Positions 1-6,408 of a DNA stretch of 46,380 nucleotides are shown here, piece after piece. Source of the DNA: Limnobacter olei (GTDB taxonomy: Bacteria; Pseudomonadota; Gammaproteobacteria; Burkholderiales; Burkholderiaceae_B); contig NZ_JARFJD010000031.1 of assembly GCF_029087225.1 (NCBI RefSeq), positions 1-46,380 on the forward strand, read 5' to 3'. Position numbers and translations under genes: made by a program. Every line of letters starts with the position of its first letter. The first letter of the stretch is position 1. Under the pieces are notes generated by a model. The model saw nothing but the letters and a program-made list of their open reading frames with translations. It was not told the DNA's origin and did not search any database.

Positions 1-235
1 GCTGCTCGCCCTCGGGCGTGGCCAGGCTCAGATTGGGGATCCGAACGGTCAGCTTGAAGGGGTTGACCTCGGGCAAGTCCATTTTCAGCACATGGCCCGA
101 ACGTTCAAGCACCTGCTTTTCAGCCTGCCAGTGCACCAGGCGCGGCAAGCCAGCCCAGGCGAACAGGTAAACAAAAACGAGGATGAAAAGCGGTATTAAC
201 ACCACTTTGGAGCGAAGAATATTGGCGATTTTCAT
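1..235 (-). CDS. DUF748/AsmA-like envelope protein, 5' end only
   Basis: Partial gene; only the first 78 codons are inside the window and it continues past base 1. The start is the ATG at 235-233. The protein opens with a short basic stretch and a single hydrophobic segment (about residues 9-28, VVLIPLFILVFVYLFAWAG), then a periplasmic part containing VNPFKLTVRIPNLSLATPEG. This is the arrangement at the N-terminus of large DUF748 proteins (AsmA-like, inner-membrane anchored, with a long periplasmic body), whose N-terminal repeat usually carries an NPFxL motif. The role in the envelope is not known from this fragment. It is transcribed divergently from the tRNA gene. The identification rests on only 78 residues. 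Confidence 0.6.
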   Translation of the reverse strand, partial: MKIANILRSKVVLIPLFILVFVYLFAWAGLPRLVHWQAEKQVLERSGHVLKMDLPEVNPFKLTVRIPNLSLATPEGEQ

Positions 236-311
236 TTTTATTGGTTATACGGTGGACATATGCCGTCAGTATCCTAGATCCCAGCGCTGGTGTACACTAA
301 CGCCTTCTTGC

Positions 312-387
312 GCGGCTGTAGCTCAGTGGATAGAGTATTGGCCTCCGAAGCCAAGGGTCGTGGGTTCGATCCCCGCCAGCCGCGCCA
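312..387 (+). tRNA. tRNA-Arg (anticodon CCG)
   Basis: A 76-nt cloverleaf with encoded CCA. The acceptor arm GCGGCTG (312-318) pairs with CAGCCGC (377-383), followed by discriminator G and CCA. The D arm is GCTC/GAGT. The anticodon stem TTGGC/GCCAA encloses the loop CTCCGAA, giving anticodon CCG, which reads arginine codon CGG. The T arm contains GGTTCGATCC. A possible -10 element TACACT lies at 293-298. Genes immediately downstream look acquired, and tRNA 3' ends are common integration sites, but I found no second copy of this 3' end in the window. Confidence 0.96.
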
Positions 388-438
388 TTCGCCCGCATCA
401 ACACCCTACCTATAAGTAGCGATTCAAATTCTTCTTTT

Positions 439-467
439 TTGACAGGTTCCTGGCGCAAGGCTTGAAT
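439..467 (+). promoter_or_regulatory. Putative sigma70 promoter of the toxin-like gene
   Basis: TTGACA at 439-444 (perfect -35) is followed 17 bases later by TTGAAT at 462-467 (4 of 6 matches to TATAAT). Transcription would start near 474. This argues against the TTG at 462 as start codon of the next gene and for the ATG at 498. Confidence 0.45.
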
Positions 468-497
468 GTTGGGCTGTACCACTCCCCACTTCTCACC

Positions 498-1550
498 ATG
501 TTTAACTCCAGCTTCGGCAAATTGTCGCTAACCCAACCTGCTTTTTATATTCCCCAAGCACAACATTCATTACTTGATGTGATTACTCACAGCTACGGCA
601 TATTGCCGGGCCAAGAGCCGGTTTTTTCGGTGTTATTGGATTACCTGCTGGCACTGAACCCAACTGTTAAAAATCCGCGCATGGCCTTGGGCAGCCAAGC
701 CCCGCGAACGCTCGATTTTATTTCGCACGACCCGCATGTGCTGTTGTGCATGAACCCCGAGGTGGTGAAGGCCCGCATACGCCAAGTGGTGAATGGCGGA
801 GGCGAGTTTGCGCTGATCGATACCGCACGTAAGTTTGTTCCCAATGACCCAGCCGAGCGCGGTGTGTATGAATTTTTGGCCCGGGTAAGCAACGACACGC
901 AGCATGTAACCGACTTTGCTGGTTTTGGCCTTGGTGTACTTGGTTATTTAAGTGGCGTACAAAACCGGGACGTGATGGGTCGATTACAACAATTGAACAC
1001 CGAACGATTGGCAGGCAAGCTGAGCGAGCGTCAATACCAGTTACGCCAGCAAGAGATACTGAATAACTACCTAGCAAAGCTGGGCTGGATAGGCAGGCAC
1101 ATGCACGGCGGCCAGAACTCGTTCAACGTGCTTTACCAAAACAGGGCGGTGGGCGTGAACCCCTCGCCAGTGTTTGTAAAGCATGCGGAAAGAATGGCCA
1201 AGTTGAGCAAATTTGCGAAAGGGGGTGGGTTGTTACTGACAGCGTTTGGAGCGGTGGGGGCGTGTGGGAAGATTGCTTCAACTGATAGTGTTCAGAAGAA
1301 GAATGAGGTTCTGTGGGTTGATGGATCAGGAATTCTCGCGGGTGCGCTTGGCGGCACAGGCGCGGGTGTAGCGGTCGGCTTGCTGGTCGCGAGTGGCCCA
1401 GTGGGGTGGGGTGTTGCACTAATTGCCTCAGCCTTGGGCGGTTTCTTTGCGCAAGAAGCGGGCAAGGCGGTTAGCAAAGTAGTGTTCGACCAATATGGTC
1501 AAAAACTTGATTTGGTCAGCGGTACCTCACTAGGACGATTCTGTTCATGA
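498..1550 (+). CDS. Putative pore-forming toxin (interbacterial effector-like)
   Basis: 350 residues from the ATG at 498; an upstream TTG at 462 lies inside the predicted -10. The N-terminal two thirds are soluble and unrecognised. The C-terminal third (about residues 230-330) has two glycine/alanine-rich hydrophobic stretches, GGGLLLTAFGAVGACGKIAS and a longer one starting GILAGALGGTGAGVAVGLL, separated by a charged linker with QKKNE. That pattern resembles the C-terminal membrane-inserting region of colicin-like and type VI secreted pore-forming toxins. There is no signal peptide, PAAR, VgrG or LysM domain. The stop codon overlaps the next gene by four bases (ATGA), and that gene encodes a small integral membrane protein, as expected of an immunity protein. 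The function is inferred from composition and context; a cargo or structural role remains possible. Confidence 0.45.
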   Translation: MFNSSFGKLSLTQPAFYIPQAQHSLLDVITHSYGILPGQEPVFSVLLDYLLALNPTVKNPRMALGSQAPRTLDFISHDPHVLLCMNPEVVKARIRQVVNGGGEFALIDTARKFVPNDPAERGVYEFLARVSNDTQHVTDFAGFGLGVLGYLSGVQNRDVMGRLQQLNTERLAGKLSERQYQLRQQEILNNYLAKLGWIGRHMHGGQNSFNVLYQNRAVGVNPSPVFVKHAERMAKLSKFAKGGGLLLTAFGAVGACGKIASTDSVQKKNEVLWVDGSGILAGALGGTGAGVAVGLLVASGPVGWGVALIASALGGFFAQEAGKAVSKVVFDQYGQKLDLVSGTSLGRFCS

Positions 1551-1930
1551 TTGAGTCATTTGTACACTTTTTGATTTACAGCATATTGCTGATGGTGGTT
1601 GTGTTTCCGACCAGTTTGCTGCTTTTGACTTGGATTACACCAGTCTCTGTGATTGATCGTTACTTGCAGCCGCCTCACTTCAGTGAATTTGAATCTTTGG
1701 CATATCGATACTTCCCAAGTAGTCTTATCCGTACTAACTTGTTCAGCTTGGCGATTGCGATTCCATTTGCGAGGCAAATCAGAAAATTTGGTGACATTCA
1801 CACGCAGGTGCCGCTATGGTTCAACTTGGCTTGCCGATTTTATATGTACTTTGTATTCGGCTATGCTGTTTTATGTATGGCGGCGATGGGGTTGATTGCG
1901 ATATGTCTTATGTTCGGGTACCTGCCTTAA
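1547..1930 (+). CDS. Small integral membrane protein, candidate immunity protein
   Basis: 127 residues, overlapping the upstream gene by four bases so that the two are translationally coupled. Hydrophobic segments lie at about residues 6-29 and 94-125 with a weaker one near 64-77, predicting two or three transmembrane helices and few charges. No family was recognised. Immunity proteins against pore-forming bacteriocins and type VI effectors are typically small polytopic inner-membrane proteins encoded directly downstream of the toxin, which is the basis for the proposed role. The DNA is visibly richer in A+T than the cobalamin or malonate genes, consistent with recent acquisition. It could instead be an unrelated membrane protein. 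Confidence 0.45.
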   Translation: MIESFVHFLIYSILLMVVVFPTSLLLLTWITPVSVIDRYLQPPHFSEFESLAYRYFPSSLIRTNLFSLAIAIPFARQIRKFGDIHTQVPLWFNLACRFYMYFVFGYAVLCMAAMGLIAICLMFGYLP

Positions 1931-1978
1931 CGGTCTAACGCCGAGCACTTCTATTTCTATATTGGCTTGGTGAATGAT

Positions 1979-2473
1979 ATGCGATTCATTGATAAAGAGT
2001 TTCAGGCTGCTTTGGAAGGAGACGATCAACTCGGCATGGTTATTCGAGCGCATATACACATTGAGGCCGGACTAAACGATGTGCTCGATGTTTTACTCGT
2101 CAGTCCCAAGCATGTTGAAAAAATGAATCTCGACTTTTCTCAAAAAGTAATGTTGGCGACAGCATTGGGCTTACGTCCTCGTTATCAGTCACCGCTTTTA
2201 GCACTTGGAACTCTTAGGAATGCATTCGCGCACCAGCCGGGGACTACTCTGACCAAGAGCAGAGTGGATGCTTTGTATAAGTCATTTGCTTCTGAAGACA
2301 AGGAAATCATACAAATTTCGCATCGAAAAACACGCAGTCAGCTTGATGACACTCAGGTAGCTGAGTGGAATCGGCTGGAGCCAAAGGATCGCTTTATCTT
2401 GATGGCAGTGACGCTAAGGGCCTTGCTCCAGGCGACATATAATCAAGCAAGCGTCCGAGGCAAGGGCCTATGA
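1979..2473 (+). CDS. HEPN/MltR-like protein of unknown role
   Basis: 164 residues from the ATG at 1979, chosen because GGTGA at 1969-1973 sits five bases upstream; in-frame TTG (1967) and GTG (1970) are alternatives. The protein is predicted to be mostly helical. It carries LRNAFAH, an R-x4-H motif (Arg80, His85) preceded by a helix, which is the signature of HEPN-fold RNases and is also seen in MltR-like proteins. HEPN proteins often act as RNA-cleaving toxins or defence effectors. No nucleotidyltransferase (MNT) antitoxin is adjacent, so a toxin role is not shown. AT-rich codon use matches the preceding membrane-protein gene. It lies in the same direction about 48 bases downstream and may belong to the same acquired block. 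Confidence 0.4.
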   Translation: MRFIDKEFQAALEGDDQLGMVIRAHIHIEAGLNDVLDVLLVSPKHVEKMNLDFSQKVMLATALGLRPRYQSPLLALGTLRNAFAHQPGTTLTKSRVDALYKSFASEDKEIIQISHRKTRSQLDDTQVAEWNRLEPKDRFILMAVTLRALLQATYNQASVRGKGL

Positions 2474-2641
2474 ATTTTTCGCTCATTTTTAATGTTGTCC
2501 GCTATGTCGATATCGAAAGCTGCACACATCGCGACCTTCATCGACTTTAAGCCAGCCGATATATACGTTTTTGTATCAAACCCCGAGAACCTTTCCCTTT
2601 GGGCTGCCGGCTTGGCAAACACTTCTCGGAATTGAAATCTA

Positions 2642-3496
2642 ATGAAGCCACGTCCTCCTACCGTTCCACTGGCACCCAACGCGATTCAAAAAGGCACACC
2701 GCTGAAGGTTTTGATGAACCGGGAGTCGATTGAGTGCCTGGCTCAAAACATTCTGTATGTGCACAAGGCATTTCCTGCTGAAGCGTTTTGCCAGCACGCA
2801 CTGACCAATCTTGAACCCTTGGAGCTGATGCAGCGCGCACAGCACATTGCAAAATCGTTGCGGGAATTTTTGCCTGCCAATTACCAGCAAGCTGTGTCCA
2901 TTCTGATTGACTCATTCACGCTGGCAGAAACCGAAGTAGGGTCCTTGGGGCTGGCTGGGTTTTTCTACATGCCTCACAGTTTTTTCATTGCCGATTTCGG
3001 TTTAGACCCAAGTTACAACGACGGCAATGATCCATTCGATATCTCCATGCAGGCCTTGCGTGAACTCACCATGCGGTTTACGGCTGAATTTGCCATTCGA
3101 CCTTTTCTCATACACCATCAAACACGCACCCTGGAACAGGTTGGCAAGTGGCTGGGTGACCCCAACCCGCATGTAAGGCGGCTGTGCAGTGAGGGCACAC
3201 GCCCCAAGCTGCCTTGGGGAAAACGGATTCAGTCATTTGTAGCAAACCCGCAGCCCACATTACCCATACTCGAACACCTTAAAAACGACGAGTCGTTGTA
3301 TGTGCGCCGCAGTGTGGCCAACCATCTTGGGGATATTGCCAAAGACCACCCGGAGATTGCCTTTTCAACTTGTGAGCGTTGGCTTCAGGCGGGTGCGTCC
3401 GACGAATTGAAGTGGGTGGTGCGCCATGCTGTGCGCTACCATGCGAAGAAGGGCGATGCCAGGGCTTTGGAAATTAGGGGCAGGGCGAAGGGTTGA
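2642..3496 (+). CDS. AlkC/AlkD-like DNA alkylation repair protein
   Basis: 284 residues. The C-terminal half shows HEAT-like helical repeats: WLGDPNPHVRRLCSEGTRPK at about 175-194, then NDESLYVRRSVANHLGDIAK and a further helix with VVRHAVRYHAKKG. The phrase RRLCSEGTRP(K)LPWG followed by VRRSVANHLGDI is typical of the AlkC-type branch of alkyl-purine DNA glycosylases (COG4335), which remove 3-methyladenine and related cationic lesions. The role is cytoplasmic base-excision repair. The stop (TGA 3494-3496) lies 20 bases before the next start, so the two may be cotranscribed. The family assignment is good; substrate range is inferred. Confidence 0.75.
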   Translation: MKPRPPTVPLAPNAIQKGTPLKVLMNRESIECLAQNILYVHKAFPAEAFCQHALTNLEPLELMQRAQHIAKSLREFLPANYQQAVSILIDSFTLAETEVGSLGLAGFFYMPHSFFIADFGLDPSYNDGNDPFDISMQALRELTMRFTAEFAIRPFLIHHQTRTLEQVGKWLGDPNPHVRRLCSEGTRPKLPWGKRIQSFVANPQPTLPILEHLKNDESLYVRRSVANHLGDIAKDHPEIAFSTCERWLQAGASDELKWVVRHAVRYHAKKGDARALEIRGRAKG

Positions 3497-3516
3497 ACCA
3501 CTTCAAGGAGATGACG

Positions 3517-3975
3517 ATGTCGAACAACACAGGTACAGTGAAGTTGCACAGAGTATTGCGCGCGCCAGCAGAGCGGGTTTACAAGGCGTTCACCGATCAA
3601 AGTGCGTTGGAGTACTGGAGCCCACCTTATGGTTTCACGGGCACCATTCATGAAATCGATGTTCGCGAGGGTGGCGGCTACCGCATGTCATTTACCAACT
3701 TCAGCACCGGCAGCAGCCACACCTTTGCAGTGAAATATCTGGAATTGGTGCCCAATGAAAGAATCCGAAGCACAGATCAATTCGACGACGACAATCTGCC
3801 CGGGGAAATGATTGTCACAGTTGATCTGAAAGCAGTGTCTTGCGGAACGGAGCTACGCATTGTGCAGGAAGGAATCCCCTCAGTCATCCCCGTAGAGATG
3901 TGCTATTTAGGTTGGCAAGAATCGCTTGAGCAACTGGCAAAGCTGGTTGAGCCTGACATTCCAGACCACGGTTAA
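3517..3975 (+). CDS. SRPBCC/AHSA1-domain protein
   Basis: 152 residues from the ATG at 3517, preceded by AAGGAG (3505-3510) six bases upstream; a TTG at 3493 overlapping the previous stop lacks such a site. The sequence runs HRVLRAPAERVYKAFTDQSA, then LEYWSPPYGFTG, EIDVREGGGYRM and GWQESLEQLAKLVE, which is the standard order of the START/Bet v1-like AHSA1 fold. Such proteins bind hydrophobic ligands; the name comes from Hsp90 activator Aha1, but bacterial members have no general assigned role. It is closely spaced behind the AlkC-like gene. Confidence 0.85.
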   Translation: MSNNTGTVKLHRVLRAPAERVYKAFTDQSALEYWSPPYGFTGTIHEIDVREGGGYRMSFTNFSTGSSHTFAVKYLELVPNERIRSTDQFDDDNLPGEMIVTVDLKAVSCGTELRIVQEGIPSVIPVEMCYLGWQESLEQLAKLVEPDIPDHG

Positions 3976-4054
3976 GGAAAGTTGTCGTTAAGTGCTTGAC
4001 CGGCGTGGGGCATGCTGGGATATTGATGTTTCAAACTGATATCCCGCTCCCCAC

Positions 4055-4609
4055 ATGCAAAATCACTACTCATTCATCGGCGGCCACGAGGGCCCATGGC
4101 GGGTTACCCGTTGCCACGCAGTTGTGGGCGAGCCTGTTGATGCTGTACAAAGGCTGAACGTGGTGAACACCCCTGCAAGCCAGCTAGGCCAGCGCGGCAC
4201 TTGGGTGCTTCAGGGTTTTACCAGCAATGTGCGTTATGCCGAGCGCCATGAAATTACCCAACTGCGAGCCAGGCAAGAGGGCTTGAATCGACCTGCCTCG
4301 ACCTGCGCTGCGCTGATACCAATCAAGAAAAATGCGCAGTGGTGGGCTTTGTCGCAAGATGAACGCCGTGCAATATTCGAGGCACAGTCGCACCACACTG
4401 AAATTGGATTGGCTTACCTGCCGGAAATCGCCCGGCAATTGCATCACTCGCGTGATCTTGGTGAGCCTTTTGACTTTTTAACTTGGTTTGAGTTTGCGCC
4501 AGAGCATACCGATGCATTTGATGAGTTGCTCGTGAAATTACGGGCCTCGGAGGAATGGAAGTATGTGGAGCGTGAAGTGGACATTCGCTTGCTGAAGGTC
4601 CCAGTGTGA
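4055..4609 (+). CDS. Chlorite dismutase-family heme protein
   Basis: 184 residues. The body contains TWVLQGFTSNVRYAERHE, ALIPIKKNAQWWALSQDERR, EIGLAYLPEIARQLHHSRDL and PFDFLTWFEFAPEHTDAFDE, the characteristic run of the chlorite dismutase/HemQ superfamily. Tandem histidines in RQLHHSRD fit a proximal heme ligand. The length of about 185 residues matches the short (clade 2) group found in many betaproteobacteria, in which true chlorite-to-chloride activity has only sometimes been shown. A heme-binding, peroxide- or oxychlorine-detoxifying role is likely. The ATG at 4055 has no strong ribosome site. It is monocistronic by spacing. Confidence 0.8.
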   Translation: MQNHYSFIGGHEGPWRVTRCHAVVGEPVDAVQRLNVVNTPASQLGQRGTWVLQGFTSNVRYAERHEITQLRARQEGLNRPASTCAALIPIKKNAQWWALSQDERRAIFEAQSHHTEIGLAYLPEIARQLHHSRDLGEPFDFLTWFEFAPEHTDAFDELLVKLRASEEWKYVEREVDIRLLKVPV

Positions 4610-4705
4610 CAACACAAGAGTACCAAGGCCTATCCATTCGGGTTTGTACAAAGCGAATAAATTGTGAATCGGCACGCGTCGTAGTAAACCGTGGGAGAAG
4701 AAATT

Positions 4706-5095
4706 ATGGAAAAGCGCAAGCAAGTTCTAATTGTTGGTTTGCAACCGGAGTTGATTGACTTTTCCCGCCCTGAATACGCAGCCTTTCCTGGGCTGACAGC
4801 CGAGAAAGTCATGGCCGGGTTGAATGCAGGTGCGGCCAGTTTGAGGGCGCAGGGTTATGAGGCGCAACTTTGCTTGACTGACTTTGGTGCCACGGCTGAA
4901 GATGTGCTTCGAAGCGCTTTGATCCAGAATCAATATGATTGCGTGTTGGTCGGTGCAGGCGTTCGAACAGTACCCACACATTTTTTGCTATTCGAGAGAA
5001 TAATCAACACCATCCATGCGCATGCGCCGAGTGCGAAAATCTGCTTTAACACCAATCCCGGTGACACGGCCGAGGCTGTAAATCGCTGGGTTTAA
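4706..5095 (+). CDS. Conserved hypothetical, Rossmann-like small protein
   Basis: 129 residues from the ATG at 4706, eight bases after GGGAG (4693-4697). The N-terminus KQVLIVGLQPELIDFSRPEY gives a first beta strand and loop; a central strand reads YDCVLVGAGVR, and the C-terminal part has AKICFNTNPGDTAEAVNRWV. The alternating strands and helices suggest an alpha/beta fold similar to receiver or nucleotide-binding domains, but no phospho-acceptor pattern or dinucleotide motif is clear. No function can be assigned. It stands alone between the heme-protein gene and the mug remnant. Confidence 0.55.
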   Translation: MEKRKQVLIVGLQPELIDFSRPEYAAFPGLTAEKVMAGLNAGAASLRAQGYEAQLCLTDFGATAEDVLRSALIQNQYDCVLVGAGVRTVPTHFLLFERIINTIHAHAPSAKICFNTNPGDTAEAVNRWV

Positions 5096-5111
5096 AAGGA
5101 ATTCTGCCGAG

Positions 5112-5219
5112 GTGCCAGTTTTACCCGACGTTCTTCAGCCGGACTTAGATATCATATTCTGCGGCATCGCCCCCGGTGCGGTATCCGCCCAGCGTGGAGC
5201 GTATTGCGCCATGGTGTAA
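5112..5219 (+). pseudogene. mug: Remnant of mug (mismatch-specific uracil/thymine DNA glycosylase)
   Basis: A 35-codon reading frame from GTG (5112) translates to VPVLPDVLQPDLDIIFCGIA followed by PGAVSAQRGAYCAMV and a stop. LPDVLxPxLxxxFCGxxPG is the N-terminal motif of Mug/TDG-family glycosylases, where the FCG-x-x-PG segment forms the active-site loop. Family members are about 160-180 residues, and nothing downstream of the TAA (5217-5219) continues the fold before the lipocalin gene starts at 5284. So this is a 5' fragment left by a deletion. AAGGA at 5096-5100 may be its old ribosome site. Confidence 0.6.
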
Positions 5220-5283
5220 TTTGGCCAAGTTAGTGAACAGTGTGCCAAGCACCTCAACTATTCAATTAATCTAAAAGCATTCG

Positions 5284-5829
5284 ATGAAATTACTAATTTC
5301 GTGTTTAACGAGTTTCATGATTCTCGCGCCCGCACTCGCCGCCGACCCCCCCCAAGCCCTTCGCACGATCCAATCATTGGACGTACCCCGTTACATGGGC
5401 ACCTGGTTTGAAATCGCGAAATACCCCAACCGTTTTCAGAAGCAATGTGTGCGCAACACCAGCGCCGAATATTCATTGCAAAAAGACGGCACGGTGAAAG
5501 TAATGAACCGTTGCCAACTGGCCAGCGGCGACATGGATGAAGCCGAGGGGCAGGCTCGTCAAATTGGGGGTTTGAAGTCGCCAAAGCTGCAAGTGCGTTT
5601 TGCACCCGCGTGGTTAAGTTGGCTGCCCATGGTGTGGGGTAAGTACTGGGTGATAGACCTAGACCCGGAATACCAGTTGGTGGCCGTGAGCGAGCCCAGT
5701 CGCGAATATCTGTGGGTTTTGGCTCGCACGCAACAAGTGGACGAAGCCAAATACAATGCACTGCTGCAACGGCTGAAAGCCAAAGGTTTTGACTTGAACA
5801 AGCTTGAACTGTCGCCGCAAGGCAGTTAA
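5284..5829 (+). CDS. blc: Bacterial lipocalin (Blc-like)
   Basis: 181 residues with a cleavable signal peptide (MKLLISCLTSFMILAPALAA). There is no lipobox cysteine at the cleavage point, so unlike E. coli Blc it is probably a soluble periplasmic protein. The lipocalin signature GTWFEIAKYPNRFQKQC follows at about residues 38-54, then VKVMNRC, KLQVRFAPAWLSWLPMVWGK and YWVIDLDPEYQLVAVSEPSR, the normal strand order of the beta barrel. The two cysteines after the signature likely form the conserved disulfide. Lipocalins of this type bind fatty acids or lysophospholipids and aid envelope maintenance. It is followed after three bases by the Trp-rich protein gene. Confidence 0.9.
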   Translation: MKLLISCLTSFMILAPALAADPPQALRTIQSLDVPRYMGTWFEIAKYPNRFQKQCVRNTSAEYSLQKDGTVKVMNRCQLASGDMDEAEGQARQIGGLKSPKLQVRFAPAWLSWLPMVWGKYWVIDLDPEYQLVAVSEPSREYLWVLARTQQVDEAKYNALLQRLKAKGFDLNKLELSPQGS

Positions 5830-5832
5830 ACC

Positions 5833-6054
5833 ATGCGCCAGTTGAATCCCAAGAAATTGCTGCTTAGTAAGTGGACCGCCGCGAAGCCCGTGAACAAGGA
5901 AAAGCATTTTTTGGTTCGCAGTGCCGTGAAGCCTGCCAGCGAAGATTTGCCCATTGAACTCTTTGAACTGGAAGCTGTGCATTCAGGCAGAACGCAAATT
6001 ATTCACTGGCGGGATTTGCAAGACGAAGCGCAGTGGTTGCAGGGGTGGAAGTGA
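5833..6054 (+). CDS. TIGR02450-family Trp-rich small protein
   Basis: 73 residues. It opens with NPKKLLLSKWTAAKP and continues NKEKHFLVRSA, the hallmark of the TIGR02450 family of about 70 residues; a WRDLQDEAQWLQGWK tail holds the conserved tryptophans. It starts three bases after the lipocalin stop and is probably cotranscribed. The molecular function of the family is unknown. Confidence 0.85.
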   Translation: MRQLNPKKLLLSKWTAAKPVNKEKHFLVRSAVKPASEDLPIELFELEAVHSGRTQIIHWRDLQDEAQWLQGWK

Positions 6055-6143
6055 CCACGTTTAACCATCGATTGGTACTTATAACAAGCAAATCAATCGT
6101 GGCCTTACCGACAGAAAACACAATTGCTTTCGCGCTGCTGCGT

Positions 6144-6149
6144 TACAAT
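6144..6149 (+). promoter_or_regulatory. Putative -10 element of the cobalamin operon
   Basis: TACAAT lies six bases upstream of the first paired base of the riboswitch, so transcription would start at or next to helix P1. The best -35 candidate, TTGCTT at 6124-6129, is spaced by only 14 bases, so only the -10 is proposed. Confidence 0.4.
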
Positions 6150-6154
6150 GCGCC

Positions 6155-6330
6155 TGTTGGTGCTCTTGGAACAGTCCATGTTCTGAAGTTAAACGGGAAG
6201 CCCTTTGGCGCTGCCCCCGCAACGGTACGCAGACAAGCCTTGTGCTTGGCTTTCATCAAAAACCATTGGGTGTTTTAAACGCCTGAGAAGGTGATGAGGG
6301 TTCGTCTGCCAGCCCGGATACCGGCCAACA
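6155..6330 (+). promoter_or_regulatory. Cobalamin (B12) riboswitch
   Basis: The leader contains the conserved core TTAAACGGGAAGCCC (6188-6202) followed by GCTGCCCCCGCAACGGTA, the most recognisable part of adenosylcobalamin riboswitches. Further on, AGGTGATGAGGG and CAGCCCGGATACCGGCCAACA form the B12-box side. Closing helix P1 is TGTTGG (6155-6160) pairing perfectly with CCAACA (6325-6330). The 6055-6408 gap holds this element, its -10 and the expression platform and no protein gene. In Proteobacteria such elements usually repress translation or cause early termination when B12 is plentiful, here of btuB and probably the whole operon. Confidence 0.95.
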
Positions 6331-6335
6331 GCGGG

Positions 6336-6352
6336 GTGTGCAATTTGCACAC
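6336..6352 (+). promoter_or_regulatory. Hairpin in the riboswitch expression platform
   Basis: GTGTGC (6336-6341) pairs with GCACAC (6347-6352) around an AATTT loop, immediately after the aptamer. There is no T tract, so it is not a standard terminator; it could be the kissing or regulatory stem that couples ligand binding to btuB expression. Confidence 0.4.
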
Positions 6353-6408
6353 TGTGTCCCATGCACTGTCGGGGAAGGCGGTGAGGGTACTCGTCAATCA
6401 AACTTACA

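Noticed and set aside
312-387. tRNA-Arg as a phage or island attachment site with flanking repeats
   Set aside because: No second copy of the tRNA 3' end and no integrase were seen in the window, so only a weak hint of acquisition remains.
462-497. TTG at 462 as start of the toxin-like gene
   Set aside because: It lies inside the predicted -10 hexamer, so it would not be on the transcript. The ATG at 498 is preferred.
5315-5761. 148-codon minus-strand frame opposite the lipocalin gene
   Set aside because: It is the antisense of a clearly recognisable lipocalin and has no family-like content of its own.
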